This document shows, one piece after another, positions 1-6,561 of a DNA stretch of 10,649 bases. Made by a program: the position numbers and the translations under genes. The stretch covers positions 1 through 10,649 of the forward strand of contig LSKJ01000445.1 of assembly GCA_001557035.1 (NCBI GenBank), written 5' to 3'. Each line of letters starts with the position of its first letter. Position 1 is the first letter of the stretch. The notes beneath the pieces were generated by a model. It was given only the letters and a program-made list of their open reading frames with translations. It did no database searches and had not been told where the DNA came from. The stretch comes from Rhodospirillaceae bacterium CCH5-H10 (lineage in GTDB: Bacteria; Pseudomonadota; Alphaproteobacteria; Reyranellales; Reyranellaceae).

Positions 1-312
1 GGCGGGCAGCGTGACGGGACGCTTGATGGGAACGGCGCCCGACAGGTGATAGGCGGTCATGACCTTTTCGGGGTCGAGACCGACATGGGCGGCATAGGCA
101 CGAAGGAACGCGGGGATATAGGCGGCGCCGGGAAGCTTGTCGTAGCGGCCGTCCTCGATGGCTTCGAGATGGGCGCGCCGAATGCGGATGCTCTTCTCGA
201 CTTGAGTCAGGTCCAGACCGCGCGCCTCGCGTTGATCGCGTAGGAGTCGACCGACCGCCTGGCCTGGTCCGGCCTCGCGCTCAATCGCCCGCCAGTCAAC
301 CTGATCCGGCAT
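1..312 (-). CDS. RodZ-like helix-turn-helix protein, N-terminal part (runs off left edge)
   Basis: The first 104 codons of a protein that continues beyond the window. Residues about 18-90 read as an HTH_25 (RodZ-type) domain: GRLLRDQREARGLDLTQVEK gives the first helices, and the LPGAAYIPAFLRAYA stretch (60-74) followed by HVGLDPEKV is the family signature. In RodZ-like proteins this cytoplasmic domain is followed by a membrane helix and a periplasmic DUF4115 domain, which would lie outside the window. Classical RodZ links MreB to the cell wall machinery; many alphaproteobacterial relatives sit beside ispG and are simply annotated as HTH proteins. The ATG at 312 is preceded by AGGGAA (318-323) at five bases, which supports this start. 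It lies 80 bases downstream of ptsP on the same strand. The domain call is firm; a role in cell shape is inference. Confidence 0.82.
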   Translation of the reverse strand, partial: MPDQVDWRAIEREAGPGQAVGRLLRDQREARGLDLTQVEKSIRIRRAHLEAIEDGRYDKLPGAAYIPAFLRAYAAHVGLDPEKVMTAYHLSGAVPIKRPVTLPA

Positions 313-373
313 TGATATTCCCTGCTTGTCCCCTCGTCGCGACTCTTAGCAGAGGCCCCATGGCAGGGCAAAA

Positions 374-393
374 GCGATTCGACTTCGAGTCGC
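374..393 (-). terminator. weak candidate terminator after ptsP
   Basis: On the minus strand an imperfect hairpin (GCGA-C-TCG, loop AAGT, CGA-A-TCGC) begins at the last base of the ptsP stop codon and is followed by only four T (370-373). The short tract and the internal A-C mismatch make it a poor intrinsic terminator. It could reduce rather than stop read-through into the RodZ-like gene 80 bases on. Confidence 0.25.
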
Positions 394-2657
394 TAAATTT
401 CGATCGCGTGATCGGCGGCGAAGAGACGCAACGTCTCACGCAACGGACGATCCGGTTGAGTAAGCGCAGAGCTCATGAAACCAACGGCCTCGTCGAGATC
501 GAGCGAACGAACCATCGCCTTCACGGGGCCGATTGAACCGGGCGACATCGACAGCGAACGTACGCCTATTGCGAGCAACGCGAGAGCTTCGACGGGACGG
601 CCGGCCATCTCGCCGCAGACGGAAATGTCGACACCCGCAGGGCGCACCTTATTCACTACAAAATGTAGCAGTCTCAGCAAGGCTGGGGACAAGCTGTCGT
701 AGCGTCCGGCGAGTCGGCTGTTGCCGCGATCGGCGGCATACAGGAACTGCATGAGGTCGTTGGTGCCCACCGATATGAAATCGATGTGTGGCAGGAGACT
801 GTCGAGTTGCCAGGCCAGCGCAGGAACCTCGAACATGACGCCAACACGCACGCGCTCGGGCGATGGCTGGCCACGACGCTTCGCACGTTCGAGCTCGAGA
901 TCGAGCAAATGACGCGCCCTTAGCAATTCGGTGACCTCAGCGATCATCGGAAACATGACCGACAGGGGGCGGCCGCTCGCAGCCATGATCATCGCGCGCA
1001 ACTGGCGGCGCAGCATCGCGGGCCGGTCGAGACCGATGCGGATGGCGCGCCAGCCCATCGCGGGATTCTCGTCTCCGAACGAATCGATATAGGGAAGGAC
1101 CTTGTCACCTCCCACATCGAGAGTGCGGAAAGTCACCGGCCGTCCATCGGCGAGATCGAGCACGCGGCCGTAGAGCCAGGCCTGTGCATCGACATCGGGA
1201 AACTCCGAACGCACCATGAACGGAATCTCGGTACGGTAGAGGCCCACCCCATCGGCACCGGTATCGTCGAGATGCTGCATGTCGATCAGCAAACCGGCGT
1301 TCATGTTGAGCGAGACGCGCGCCTGATTGCGCGTGGTCGACGGCAGGTCGCGCAGCGCCGCGTACTTGCGCCGCCGCTCGGCGCGCGCATCGAGCGCGAG
1401 ATGGACGGTCTGGAGGATGTCCTCGGCCGGCCGCACCAGGACCTGCGCATTGTCGCCGTCGACCACGATCGGATCGCCGGCCTCGACGCGCGCCAGCACA
1501 TTGGGGGCGCGGCCAACGACCGGGATGTCGAGGGCCCGCGCCACGATCGCGACGTGGCTCAGCGCCGACCCCTCTTCCAGCACCAGCCCACGCAGCCGGT
1601 TGCGGTCGTAATCGAGAAGTTCGGCCGGCCCCATGTCGCGGGCGATCACGATCATGTCTTCGGGCAACGAGGCGGGATCGACGGCCACGCGGCCGGTGAG
1701 GCGCAGGAGCAGGCGATTGCTCAGATCCTGCAGGTCGCTCAGACGCTCGCGGATATAGGGGTCGGTCGATTGTCCCAGCCGCGTGCGCACGTCGTCGAAG
1801 GCGCGCTGGACGCCGGCCTCGGCGGTCAGGCCGGAATCGATGGCCTCGCGCACCCGCTCCGCCCAGCCTCGGTCATCGACGAACATGCGGAAGGTCTCGA
1901 GGATCTCGCGCTGCTCGCCCGACTGCATGTCGTGCGCCTCGAGCATGCGGTCGACGTCCTCGCGGACACCGCGCAGCGCCTCCTGGAAGCGGACCTGCTC
2001 CTGCTCGACATCCTCGGCAACGACGCGCTGGATGACGATCCGGGGTTCGTGCAGGACGGCTCGTCCGATGGCGACGCCGGGCGTGAGCTGCACGCCGTCG
2101 ACGCGCAGCGGCAGCAATCCGATACCGTCGACCTGCTGAACCTCGTTGGGGCTGACGACGTGGCTGGCCGAGACCAGCTCCGCCAGCACCATGGCGATGG
2201 TCTGCAGCGTCTCGACTTCTTCCTCGTCGTACTGGCGCCGCGTGCGGTTCTGCACGACCAGCACGCCGAGCACCCTGCCGGCGCGCAAGATCGGGACACC
2301 GGCCAGAGAATGGTAGATTTCCTCGCCGGTCTCGGGGCGGTAGGCGAACTGCGGATGGTGCTGCGCATCGTCGAGCGCCAGCGGCCGGCCGTGGGCGGCG
2401 ATGTCGCCGACCAGACCCTCGCCCACCCGCAGGCGCGTACTATGGACGGCCGAAGGGTTGAGGCCCTGGGTGGCGAACAGTTCCAGCACCTCGCCGGCCC
2501 GCAGCAGGTATATCGAGCAGACCTCGGCCACCATCTCGTTGGCGACCAGGCGCACGACCTCGCCCAGCGTCACTTCGACGGACTCGGCACGCGCCATCGT
2601 GTCCCGGAGCCGCTTGAGGAGCATTCGCGGTCCGGCCAGGGGAGTTGATCTCTCCAT
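393..2657 (-). CDS. ptsP: phosphoenolpyruvate-protein phosphotransferase PtsP (Enzyme I Ntr)
   Basis: Enzyme I of the nitrogen-related phosphotransferase system. It takes phosphate from phosphoenolpyruvate and passes it to NPr (PtsO) and then EIIA-Ntr (PtsN), a cytoplasmic regulatory relay. The 754-residue protein has an N-terminal GAF domain (about 26-168), the PEP-utilising N-domain (about 186-310), the phosphohistidine site GSALSHVAIVARALDIPVVG with His368, and a C-terminal PEP-binding TIM barrel with GLYRTE (472-477), DVGGDK (514-519), SVGTNDLMQF (629-638) and the catalytic Cys681 in VCGEMAG. The GAF domain separates PtsP from the sugar-PTS enzyme PtsI. I chose ATG 2657 because MERSTPLAGPRMLLKRLRD resembles family N-termini and gives the usual length; the open frame reaches 2768, but that extension is Arg-rich and unlike the family. 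ATG 2624 is the alternative. No clear Shine-Dalgarno precedes 2657. Key residues all look intact. Confidence 0.95.
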   Translation of the reverse strand: MERSTPLAGPRMLLKRLRDTMARAESVEVTLGEVVRLVANEMVAEVCSIYLLRAGEVLELFATQGLNPSAVHSTRLRVGEGLVGDIAAHGRPLALDDAQHHPQFAYRPETGEEIYHSLAGVPILRAGRVLGVLVVQNRTRRQYDEEEVETLQTIAMVLAELVSASHVVSPNEVQQVDGIGLLPLRVDGVQLTPGVAIGRAVLHEPRIVIQRVVAEDVEQEQVRFQEALRGVREDVDRMLEAHDMQSGEQREILETFRMFVDDRGWAERVREAIDSGLTAEAGVQRAFDDVRTRLGQSTDPYIRERLSDLQDLSNRLLLRLTGRVAVDPASLPEDMIVIARDMGPAELLDYDRNRLRGLVLEEGSALSHVAIVARALDIPVVGRAPNVLARVEAGDPIVVDGDNAQVLVRPAEDILQTVHLALDARAERRRKYAALRDLPSTTRNQARVSLNMNAGLLIDMQHLDDTGADGVGLYRTEIPFMVRSEFPDVDAQAWLYGRVLDLADGRPVTFRTLDVGGDKVLPYIDSFGDENPAMGWRAIRIGLDRPAMLRRQLRAMIMAASGRPLSVMFPMIAEVTELLRARHLLDLELERAKRRGQPSPERVRVGVMFEVPALAWQLDSLLPHIDFISVGTNDLMQFLYAADRGNSRLAGRYDSLSPALLRLLHFVVNKVRPAGVDISVCGEMAGRPVEALALLAIGVRSLSMSPGSIGPVKAMVRSLDLDEAVGFMSSALTQPDRPLRETLRLFAADHAIEI

Positions 2658-2659
2658 GG

Positions 2660-2794
2660 TCAGACCGCGGGATGCTTGAGTCGGATGACGACGAAGCTGC
2701 GGTCGATGACGCAGGCGCAAACTCGCCAAGCCGCGGCCGCCGACTTGATCGGTCGGGCGTACAGGCAAGGCATATGGGCGAGTGCGGCGTCCAT
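2660..2794 (-). CDS. possible 44-aa small ORF immediately upstream of ptsP
   Basis: A short frame starting MDAALAHMPCLYARPIKS, ending RLKHPAV, with its TGA two bases before the ptsP ATG (TGACCATG). About 35 of 44 codons end in G or C, in line with coding bias in this high-GC genome, though overall base composition could also give this. It carries three Cys (10, 26, 28) and a hydrophobic patch around CVIDRSFVVI, but no domain I recognise. There is no Shine-Dalgarno; instead an extended -10-like TGCTATAAG ends six bases before the ATG, so transcription could begin at the A of the ATG (leaderless). Because ptsP lacks a good ribosome-binding site, coupling through termination and re-initiation is possible. 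It may equally be non-coding leader. Function unknown. Confidence 0.3.
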   Translation of the reverse strand: MDAALAHMPCLYARPIKSAAAAWRVCACVIDRSFVVIRLKHPAV

Positions 2795-2801
2795 GCGCCG
2801 C
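2784..2801. repeat. perfect palindrome in the lysC-ptsP gap
   Basis: GCGGCG and CGCCGC form a perfect 6-bp inverted repeat around a 6-base centre that contains the ATG of the possible small ORF. It abuts the -10-like element at 2801-2806. No T tract follows on the minus strand, so it is not an intrinsic terminator. It could be an operator or an RNA hairpin; at this GC content chance is also possible. Confidence 0.35.
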
Positions 2802-2830
2802 TTATAGCAAGACCCGCGCCGGACTGCCTA
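2801..2830 (-). promoter_or_regulatory. candidate extended -10 promoter for ptsP
   Basis: On the minus strand TATAAG (2801-2806) is preceded by TG one base upstream (TGCTATAAG), the extended -10 pattern. A partial -35, TAGGCA (2825-2830), stands 18 bases upstream and matches TTGACA at four of six positions. The predicted start falls at about 2794. The 216-base gap after lysC fits ptsP having its own promoter. This is pattern matching only. Confidence 0.3.
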
Positions 2831-2873
2831 CCGGCTAATTCGCAGAGTCAGACTGCAGTTCAGGGGCGGAATA

Positions 2874-3368
2874 TCAGGCCGCGTCCAGTTCATAGGCTGT
2901 GTGAAGGGCCCGCACCGCCAGTTCGGTGTACTCGGCGGCCACCAGCACGCTGATCTTGATCTCCGACGTGGAGATGACCTGGATGTTGATCCCCTTCGCG
3001 GCCAGGGTCTCGAACATCTTCAGCGCCACGCCGGCATGGCTGCGCATGCCGACGCCGATCACCGACACCTTGGAGACGTTGAGGTCGGACTTCACCTCGG
3101 CGAACTTCAGCTCGGCCTTTGCCCGCTCGAGCTTTTCGGCGGCGCGGGCAAGGTCAGCCTTGGGGACCGTGAAGGTGATGTCGGTGGCACTGCCGTCGAC
3201 CGAAACGTTCTGCACGATCATGTCGACGTTGATGTTGGCTTCGGCCAACGGACCGAAGATGGCGGCGGCGACGCCCGGACGGTCCGGCACCTGCACCACG
3301 GTGATCTTCGCCTCGTCCTTGGCGAAGGCGATGCCGCTCACGACGGACTTCTCGAGGCCCTGGGCCAT
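2874..3368 (-). CDS. possible internally initiated aspartokinase beta subunit
   Basis: In the lysC frame, Met252 (ATG at 3368) is preceded by GAGGA within GAGGAAGAG (3372-3380), seven bases from the ATG, a good ribosome-binding site. Starting there gives 164 residues holding both ACT domains and no kinase domain. In Bacillus subtilis LysC and Corynebacterium glutamicum LysC, internal initiation at a very similar position yields a beta subunit and an alpha2-beta2 enzyme. The Glu-rich codons (DEEEI) would create such a purine run by chance, so this is a candidate and not a separate gene. Confidence 0.35.
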   Translation of the reverse strand: MAQGLEKSVVSGIAFAKDEAKITVVQVPDRPGVAAAIFGPLAEANINVDMIVQNVSVDGSATDITFTVPKADLARAAEKLERAKAELKFAEVKSDLNVSKVSVIGVGMRSHAGVALKMFETLAAKGINIQVISTSEIKISVLVAAEYTELAVRALHTAYELDAA

Positions 3369-4121
3369 GATCTCTTCCTCGTCCACAACCAGAGTTCCGG
3401 GCAGATCGCTGCCGAGCGCCTCGTCGAACGACGACAGCACCTGCACGCGCACATGATGGTTCATCGCCAGCTCGACGGAGCGCGTCTGCAGCACCTTCGA
3501 GCCCAGCGAGGCCATTTCGAGCATTTCCTCGTAGGTCACGCGGTCGATCTTCTGCGCCTTTTCGACGATGCGCGGATCGGTCGTGTAGACGCCGTCGACG
3601 TCGGTATAGATGTCGCAGCGATCGGCCTTGAGGGCGGCCGCCAGCGCCACCGCCGAGGTGTCCGAGCCGCCGCGGCCCAGCGTCGTGATCCGGCCCTCCG
3701 GCGAGATACCCTGGAAACCCGGCACCACCGGGACTTCGCCTGCCGCCATGGTGCGCGCCATCTCGACCGTGTCGATCTCGACGATGCGCGCCTTGGCGTA
3801 GGCGTCGTCGGTCTTGATCGGGAGCTGCCACGACACCCAGGAACGCGACTTCACGCCTTCCTGCTGCAGCGCCATGGCAAGAAGGCCGATCGTGACCTGC
3901 TCGCCCGTCGCCACGACGACATCGTATTCGCGCGGATCGTGCAGCGGGGAGATCTCGTTCACCCACTTCACGAGTTGGTTGGTAGCGCCCGACATGGCCG
4001 ACACCACGACCGCGACCTCGTTGCCGCGAGCGACTTCCGCTTTGACCTTGCGCGCGACGTTCTTGATCCGGTCCGTATCGCCGACCGATGTGCCGCCAAA
4101 TTTCAGAACGATGCGCGCCAT
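2874..4121 (-). CDS. lysC: aspartokinase (aspartate kinase) LysC
   Basis: Phosphorylates L-aspartate with ATP, the first step to lysine, threonine, methionine and diaminopimelate; cytoplasmic. The 415-residue protein opens with the kinase signature KFGGTSV (7-13) and carries TTLGRGGSDTSA (146-157) and DIYTDVDGVYTTDPR (170-184) of the amino-acid kinase fold. Two ACT domains follow, at about 270-330 (VQVPDRPGVAAAIFG) and 351-412 (VSVIGVGMRSHAGVA ... ISTSEIKISVLV), which in this family bind lysine and/or threonine for feedback control. Length matches the single-function Corynebacterium/Bacillus LysC type; there is no fused homoserine dehydrogenase. ATG 4121 is chosen because MARIVLKFGGTSV is the universal N-terminus; upstream in-frame codons to 4190 fall in the promoter region. 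A weak GAGTGG lies upstream. It is divergent from ubiG, 77 bases away. An internal start at 3368 may give a separate regulatory subunit. Confidence 0.97.
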   Translation of the reverse strand: MARIVLKFGGTSVGDTDRIKNVARKVKAEVARGNEVAVVVSAMSGATNQLVKWVNEISPLHDPREYDVVVATGEQVTIGLLAMALQQEGVKSRSWVSWQLPIKTDDAYAKARIVEIDTVEMARTMAAGEVPVVPGFQGISPEGRITTLGRGGSDTSAVALAAALKADRCDIYTDVDGVYTTDPRIVEKAQKIDRVTYEEMLEMASLGSKVLQTRSVELAMNHHVRVQVLSSFDEALGSDLPGTLVVDEEEIMAQGLEKSVVSGIAFAKDEAKITVVQVPDRPGVAAAIFGPLAEANINVDMIVQNVSVDGSATDITFTVPKADLARAAEKLERAKAELKFAEVKSDLNVSKVSVIGVGMRSHAGVALKMFETLAAKGINIQVISTSEIKISVLVAAEYTELAVRALHTAYELDAA

Positions 4122-4134
4122 GAATCCACTCGAA

Positions 4135-4160
4135 GGGCAGCCCCTGCCCGGAAAGCGGGC
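4135..4160 (-). promoter_or_regulatory. two overlapping short hairpins in the lysC leader
   Basis: On the minus strand GCCCG-CTTTC-CGGGC (4146-4160) and GGGCAG-GGG-CTGCCC (4135-4149) are both perfect short stems, and they share bases 4146-4149, so they cannot form together. The second ends 13 bases before the lysC ATG, next to where a ribosome would bind. It is too short for a lysine riboswitch. A regulatory role is inference. Confidence 0.3.
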
Positions 4161-4190
4161 TATAGACACCGGCGGCGCCATATGGGTCAA
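4159..4190 (-). promoter_or_regulatory. candidate lysC promoter
   Basis: On the minus strand TTGACC (4185-4190) is a good -35 match. TCTATA (4161-4166) at 18 bases or TATAGC (4159-4164) at 20 bases could serve as the -10; neither is ideal. The -35 overlaps the AAGGG ribosome-binding site of the divergent ubiG, so the two genes share a very compact control region. Confidence 0.35.
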
Positions 4191-4198
4191 GGGTAGCC

Positions 4199-4972
4199 AT
4201 GGTCGAAACCACGCATATCCCCACTGCTGGCACGGTCGATCCGGCCGAAGTCGAACGATTCTCCCGCATCGCGGACGAATGGTGGGATCCCAACGGGAAG
4301 TTCGCGCCGCTGCACCGACTGAACCCGGTGCGGATCGGCTATGTGCGCGACCGCGTCGCCGCCCATTGGGGACGCGACGCGCTGAACGGCGAGCCGCTGC
4401 AGGGCCTGTCGCTGCTGGACATCGGCTGCGGCGGCGGCCTGCTGAGCGAGCCGATGTGCCGTTTGGGGGCCACCGTCACCGGCGTCGATGCCTCGGACCG
4501 CAACATCGCGACGGCCTCCCTCCATGCCGGGCGCCAGGACCTCGTCATCGACTATCGCCAGGGGACGGCCGAGGCGCTGGCCGAGAGCGGCGCGCAGTTC
4601 GACGTCGTGCTGGCGCTCGAAATCGTCGAGCACGTGGCCGATGTCGATCTGTTCCTGCGGTCCTGCGGCCGGATGGTGAAGCCGGGCGGGCTGCTCTTCC
4701 TGTCGACGCTCAACCGCACCGCCAAGGCCTGGGCCCTGGCCATCGCCGGCGCCGAATATGTGCTCGGCTGGCTGCCGCGCGGTACCCACGACTGGAAGAA
4801 GTTCCTGAAGCCGTCCGAAGTCGCGCGCGGCCTGCGAGCCGGCGGGATCGAGCCGCAGGAGATCGTCGGCGTCGTCTATGCCCCGCTCAGCCGCAAATGG
4901 TCGCTGAACAAGAACGACCTCGACGTGAACTACATGTTGTACGGAACGGCGCCCGGCAGCCCGACGCGTTGA
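4199..4972 (+). CDS. ubiG: ubiquinone biosynthesis O-methyltransferase UbiG
   Basis: SAM-dependent enzyme that carries out both O-methylation steps of ubiquinone synthesis (2-polyprenyl-6-hydroxyphenol and 3-demethylubiquinol), acting at the inner face of the cytoplasmic membrane. The 257-residue protein shows the UbiG signature FSRIADEWWDPNGKFAPLHRLNPVRIGYV at about 21-49 (given in part: ADEWWDPNGKF), SAM motif I LLDIGCGGG (72-80), the acidic post-I residue in TGVDAS (94-99), and EIVEHVADVDLF. The C-terminal part WSLNKNDLDVNYML is also typical of the family. ATG 4199 is preceded by AAGGG (4189-4193) at five bases. It is divergent from lysC and converges on the DUF1178 gene, with an inverted repeat between the two stops. 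Length and motifs are those of a complete, active enzyme. Confidence 0.96.
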   Translation: MVETTHIPTAGTVDPAEVERFSRIADEWWDPNGKFAPLHRLNPVRIGYVRDRVAAHWGRDALNGEPLQGLSLLDIGCGGGLLSEPMCRLGATVTGVDASDRNIATASLHAGRQDLVIDYRQGTAEALAESGAQFDVVLALEIVEHVADVDLFLRSCGRMVKPGGLLFLSTLNRTAKAWALAIAGAEYVLGWLPRGTHDWKKFLKPSEVARGLRAGGIEPQEIVGVVYAPLSRKWSLNKNDLDVNYMLYGTAPGSPTR

Positions 4973-4981
4973 GGGAAGAGG

Positions 4982-5080
4982 AAAGGTCCTTCGCTGCGCT
5001 CAGGATGACAATATTGCTGGGTTTGGCACGGTGCGCCGATGACGAAAACGCTGTCATCCTGAGCGCAGCGAAGGACCTTT
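4982..5080. repeat. inverted repeat pair, copy 1 (29-bp perfect arms)
   Basis: Arms at 4982-5010 and 5052-5080 are perfect reverse complements over 29 bases around a 41-base centre. The arm core is CCTTCGCTGCGCTCAGG, with GATGACA on the inner side and AAAGGT on the outer side. The element lies between the convergent ends of ubiG and the DUF1178 gene. A closely related pair lies at 9431-9518. Core sequences of this kind recur between genes in many proteobacterial genomes, as far as I recall, so this is likely a REP-like dispersed repeat. It could act as a two-way terminator or RNA-stabilising stem; there is no real T tract. Confidence 0.9.
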
Positions 5081-5117
5081 GAGCGGCGCTAGATAAAGTA
5101 GTGACGCCGCGCCGAAC

Positions 5118-5603
5118 TCAATTCCCGCGCGGGATCCAGGGCAGGCGGCCGAACTCGATGCCTTCCTCGGCCAGCGCCTCGGCCTCCTCGTCGGTGGTCT
5201 CGCCGTAGATGCCGCGCTTGTCGCTCTCGCCGTAATGGATCTTGCGCGCCTCGTCGGCGAACTTGTCGCCCACATGCTCGCAGTTCTTCTCAACCTCGGC
5301 ACGAACCTTGAGCAGCGCCTCGCGCAATTCCTTGGGCATGTGCCTGGCCAGCGCCGCCATCTGCTGCTGTTGCTCGGCTGACGGCGCGGTGGCCTCCGCG
5401 GGCGCCTCGACGGCGGCCGGGAGCGCGGCACCCTTGCCCTTCTTGCCGATGCGGGGCGCCATCAGGGCGCGCTCGACCTTGTCCGTCCCGCAGACGGCGC
5501 AGCCGATCAGCGACTTCTTCTCCTGGCGCTCATAGGTCTTGCTGTCCTTGAACCAGCTATCGAACTCGTGGCCCTTGGCGCAGCGCAAGCGATACAAAAT
5601 CAT
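5118..5603 (-). CDS. DUF1178 family protein with zinc-ribbon-like N-terminus
   Basis: A 161-residue protein of the DUF1178 family, common in proteobacteria and of unknown function. The N-terminus MILYRLRCAKGHEFDSWFKD is family-typical. Cys8, His12, Cys35 and Cys38 (RC-x3-H ... GCAVCG) look like a metal-binding knuckle, similar to regulatory zinc-ribbon proteins. A low-complexity Ala/Pro/Gln linker (about 59-82) leads to a helical region (KELREALLKVRAEVEKNCEHVGDKFADEARKIHYG, given here as its start and end: KELREALLKVRAEVEKN to EARKIHYG) and the C-terminal GIEFGRLPWIP. I placed the start at 5603 because of the conserved N-terminus; the frame is open to 5840, but that extension overlaps the divergent permease gene. 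No clear Shine-Dalgarno. In many alphaproteobacteria this gene follows the nitrilase gene; here a four-gene block separates them. Confidence 0.88.
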   Translation of the reverse strand: MILYRLRCAKGHEFDSWFKDSKTYERQEKKSLIGCAVCGTDKVERALMAPRIGKKGKGAALPAAVEAPAEATAPSAEQQQQMAALARHMPKELREALLKVRAEVEKNCEHVGDKFADEARKIHYGESDKRGIYGETTDEEAEALAEEGIEFGRLPWIPRGN

Positions 5604-5624
5604 GACAAATCGAAAAATGGTGGC

Positions 5625-5659
5625 TTGTCGCGCCGGACGCAAGGCCCGATTGTCGCGCC
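5625..5659. repeat. 10-base direct repeat in the DUF1178/permease divergent region
   Basis: TTGTCGCGCC occurs at 5625-5634 and again at 5650-5659, 25 bases apart start to start, in the 88-base gap between two divergent genes. The placement would suit a regulator binding site, but two copies of a short GC-rich word may be chance. I see no convincing -35/-10 pair here and no Shine-Dalgarno before the permease ATG. Confidence 0.3.
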
Positions 5660-5691
5660 CCGCCACGTAAAAACAGCTCGCCCCCTCAGTC

Positions 5692-6561
5692 ATGACCGCG
5701 CCGCAACCCTCGAACCTGAAGGCCGCCTTCTGGATGGCGGGCTGGCTGGCGGCGATGCTCGTGATGGCGATCGCCGGCCGCGAGACGACGCGCGAACTCG
5801 ACGTCTTCCAGATCATGGAGATGCGCTCGGTCATCGGCATCGCGATGCTCTATCCGCTGATCCGTCACGCGGGCGGCTTTCGCAAGCTCAGGACCAGGCG
5901 TCCCTGGCAGCAGGTTGGCCGCAACATCGCTCACTACGGCGCGCAGTTTGCCTGGTTCCAGGCACTGACGCTGATCCCGCTCGCCCAGGTGATCTCCATC
6001 GAGTTCACCATGCCGATCTGGACGGCGATCCTGGCCGTGGCCTTCCTCGGCGAGCGCATGGGCCTCTGGAAGAACCTCGCCGTGGCGCTGGGCATCGTCG
6101 GCGTCGTCATCATCGTGCGGCCCGGCACCAACGAGATCGTGCCCGGCCAGCTCATCGCGCTGGCAGCCGCGGTGGGCTTCGCGATCTCCGTCACCATGGT
6201 GAAGTCGCTCACGCGCACCGACAGCGTGGTGACCATCCTGTTCTGGATGCTGTTCATCCAGTCGATCATCGGCCTGGTGCCGGCGCTCGACGTCTGGCGC
6301 TGGCCCTCGGCCTATGTCTGGGCATGGGTCATCGCCATCGCCTTCTGCGGCACCTTCTCGCACTACTGCCTGACGCGCGCGATGCTGCACGCCGACGCAA
6401 CGGTGGTCGTCCCGATGGATTTTCTGCGCGTGCCGCTCACCGCCCTCGCCGGCTGGCTGCTCTACAATGAGCAGCTCGATACGCTGACGATCCTCGGCGC
6501 CGCGCTGATCCTGTCGGGCAATCTGCTGAACCTGAAGGGCGCGGGAGTACGCCGGACATGA
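5692..6561 (+). CDS. EamA/DMT-family membrane transporter
   Basis: A 289-residue drug/metabolite transporter superfamily permease in the cytoplasmic membrane. The sequence shows two tandem EamA repeats (about 10-140 and 150-285) and about ten hydrophobic segments. Each half ends in the family pattern: AVAFLGERMGLWKNLAVALG then VVIIVRPG in the first, and WLLYNEQLDTLTILGAALIL then GNLLNL in the second, each with the conserved Glu. Substrate cannot be read from sequence; DMT members export or import amino acids, nucleotides, SAM and other small metabolites. The stop overlaps the next start as ATGA (6558-6561), so it is probably translationally coupled to the methyltransferase gene. ATG 5692 is the first codon of the frame and lacks a visible ribosome-binding site; ATG 5734 (Met15) is an alternative but would cut into the first helix. 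Confidence 0.92.
   Translation: MTAPQPSNLKAAFWMAGWLAAMLVMAIAGRETTRELDVFQIMEMRSVIGIAMLYPLIRHAGGFRKLRTRRPWQQVGRNIAHYGAQFAWFQALTLIPLAQVISIEFTMPIWTAILAVAFLGERMGLWKNLAVALGIVGVVIIVRPGTNEIVPGQLIALAAAVGFAISVTMVKSLTRTDSVVTILFWMLFIQSIIGLVPALDVWRWPSAYVWAWVIAIAFCGTFSHYCLTRAMLHADATVVVPMDFLRVPLTALAGWLLYNEQLDTLTILGAALILSGNLLNLKGAGVRRT

Noticed and set aside
1272..2648. 458-codon open frame on the plus strand opposite ptsP
   Set aside because: Antisense shadow of a high-GC coding gene; the translation is rich in His, Asp, Arg and Gln with no recognisable domain, while ptsP on the other strand is unmistakable.
2901..4196. 431-codon open frame on the plus strand opposite lysC
   Set aside because: Same antisense effect; composition is His/Asp/Arg-rich and lysC fully explains the stretch.
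4122..4198. Lysine riboswitch before lysC
   Set aside because: The leader is under 80 bases including the promoter; the lysine riboswitch needs well over 150 bases of conserved structure.
3154..4293. 379-codon minus-strand frame overlapping lysC
   Set aside because: Out-of-frame reading of lysC, with long Arg/Gly runs and no domain.
3814..5082. 422-codon plus-strand frame across lysC and ubiG
   Set aside because: Out of frame with ubiG, Arg-rich, and runs into the inverted repeat; not a protein.
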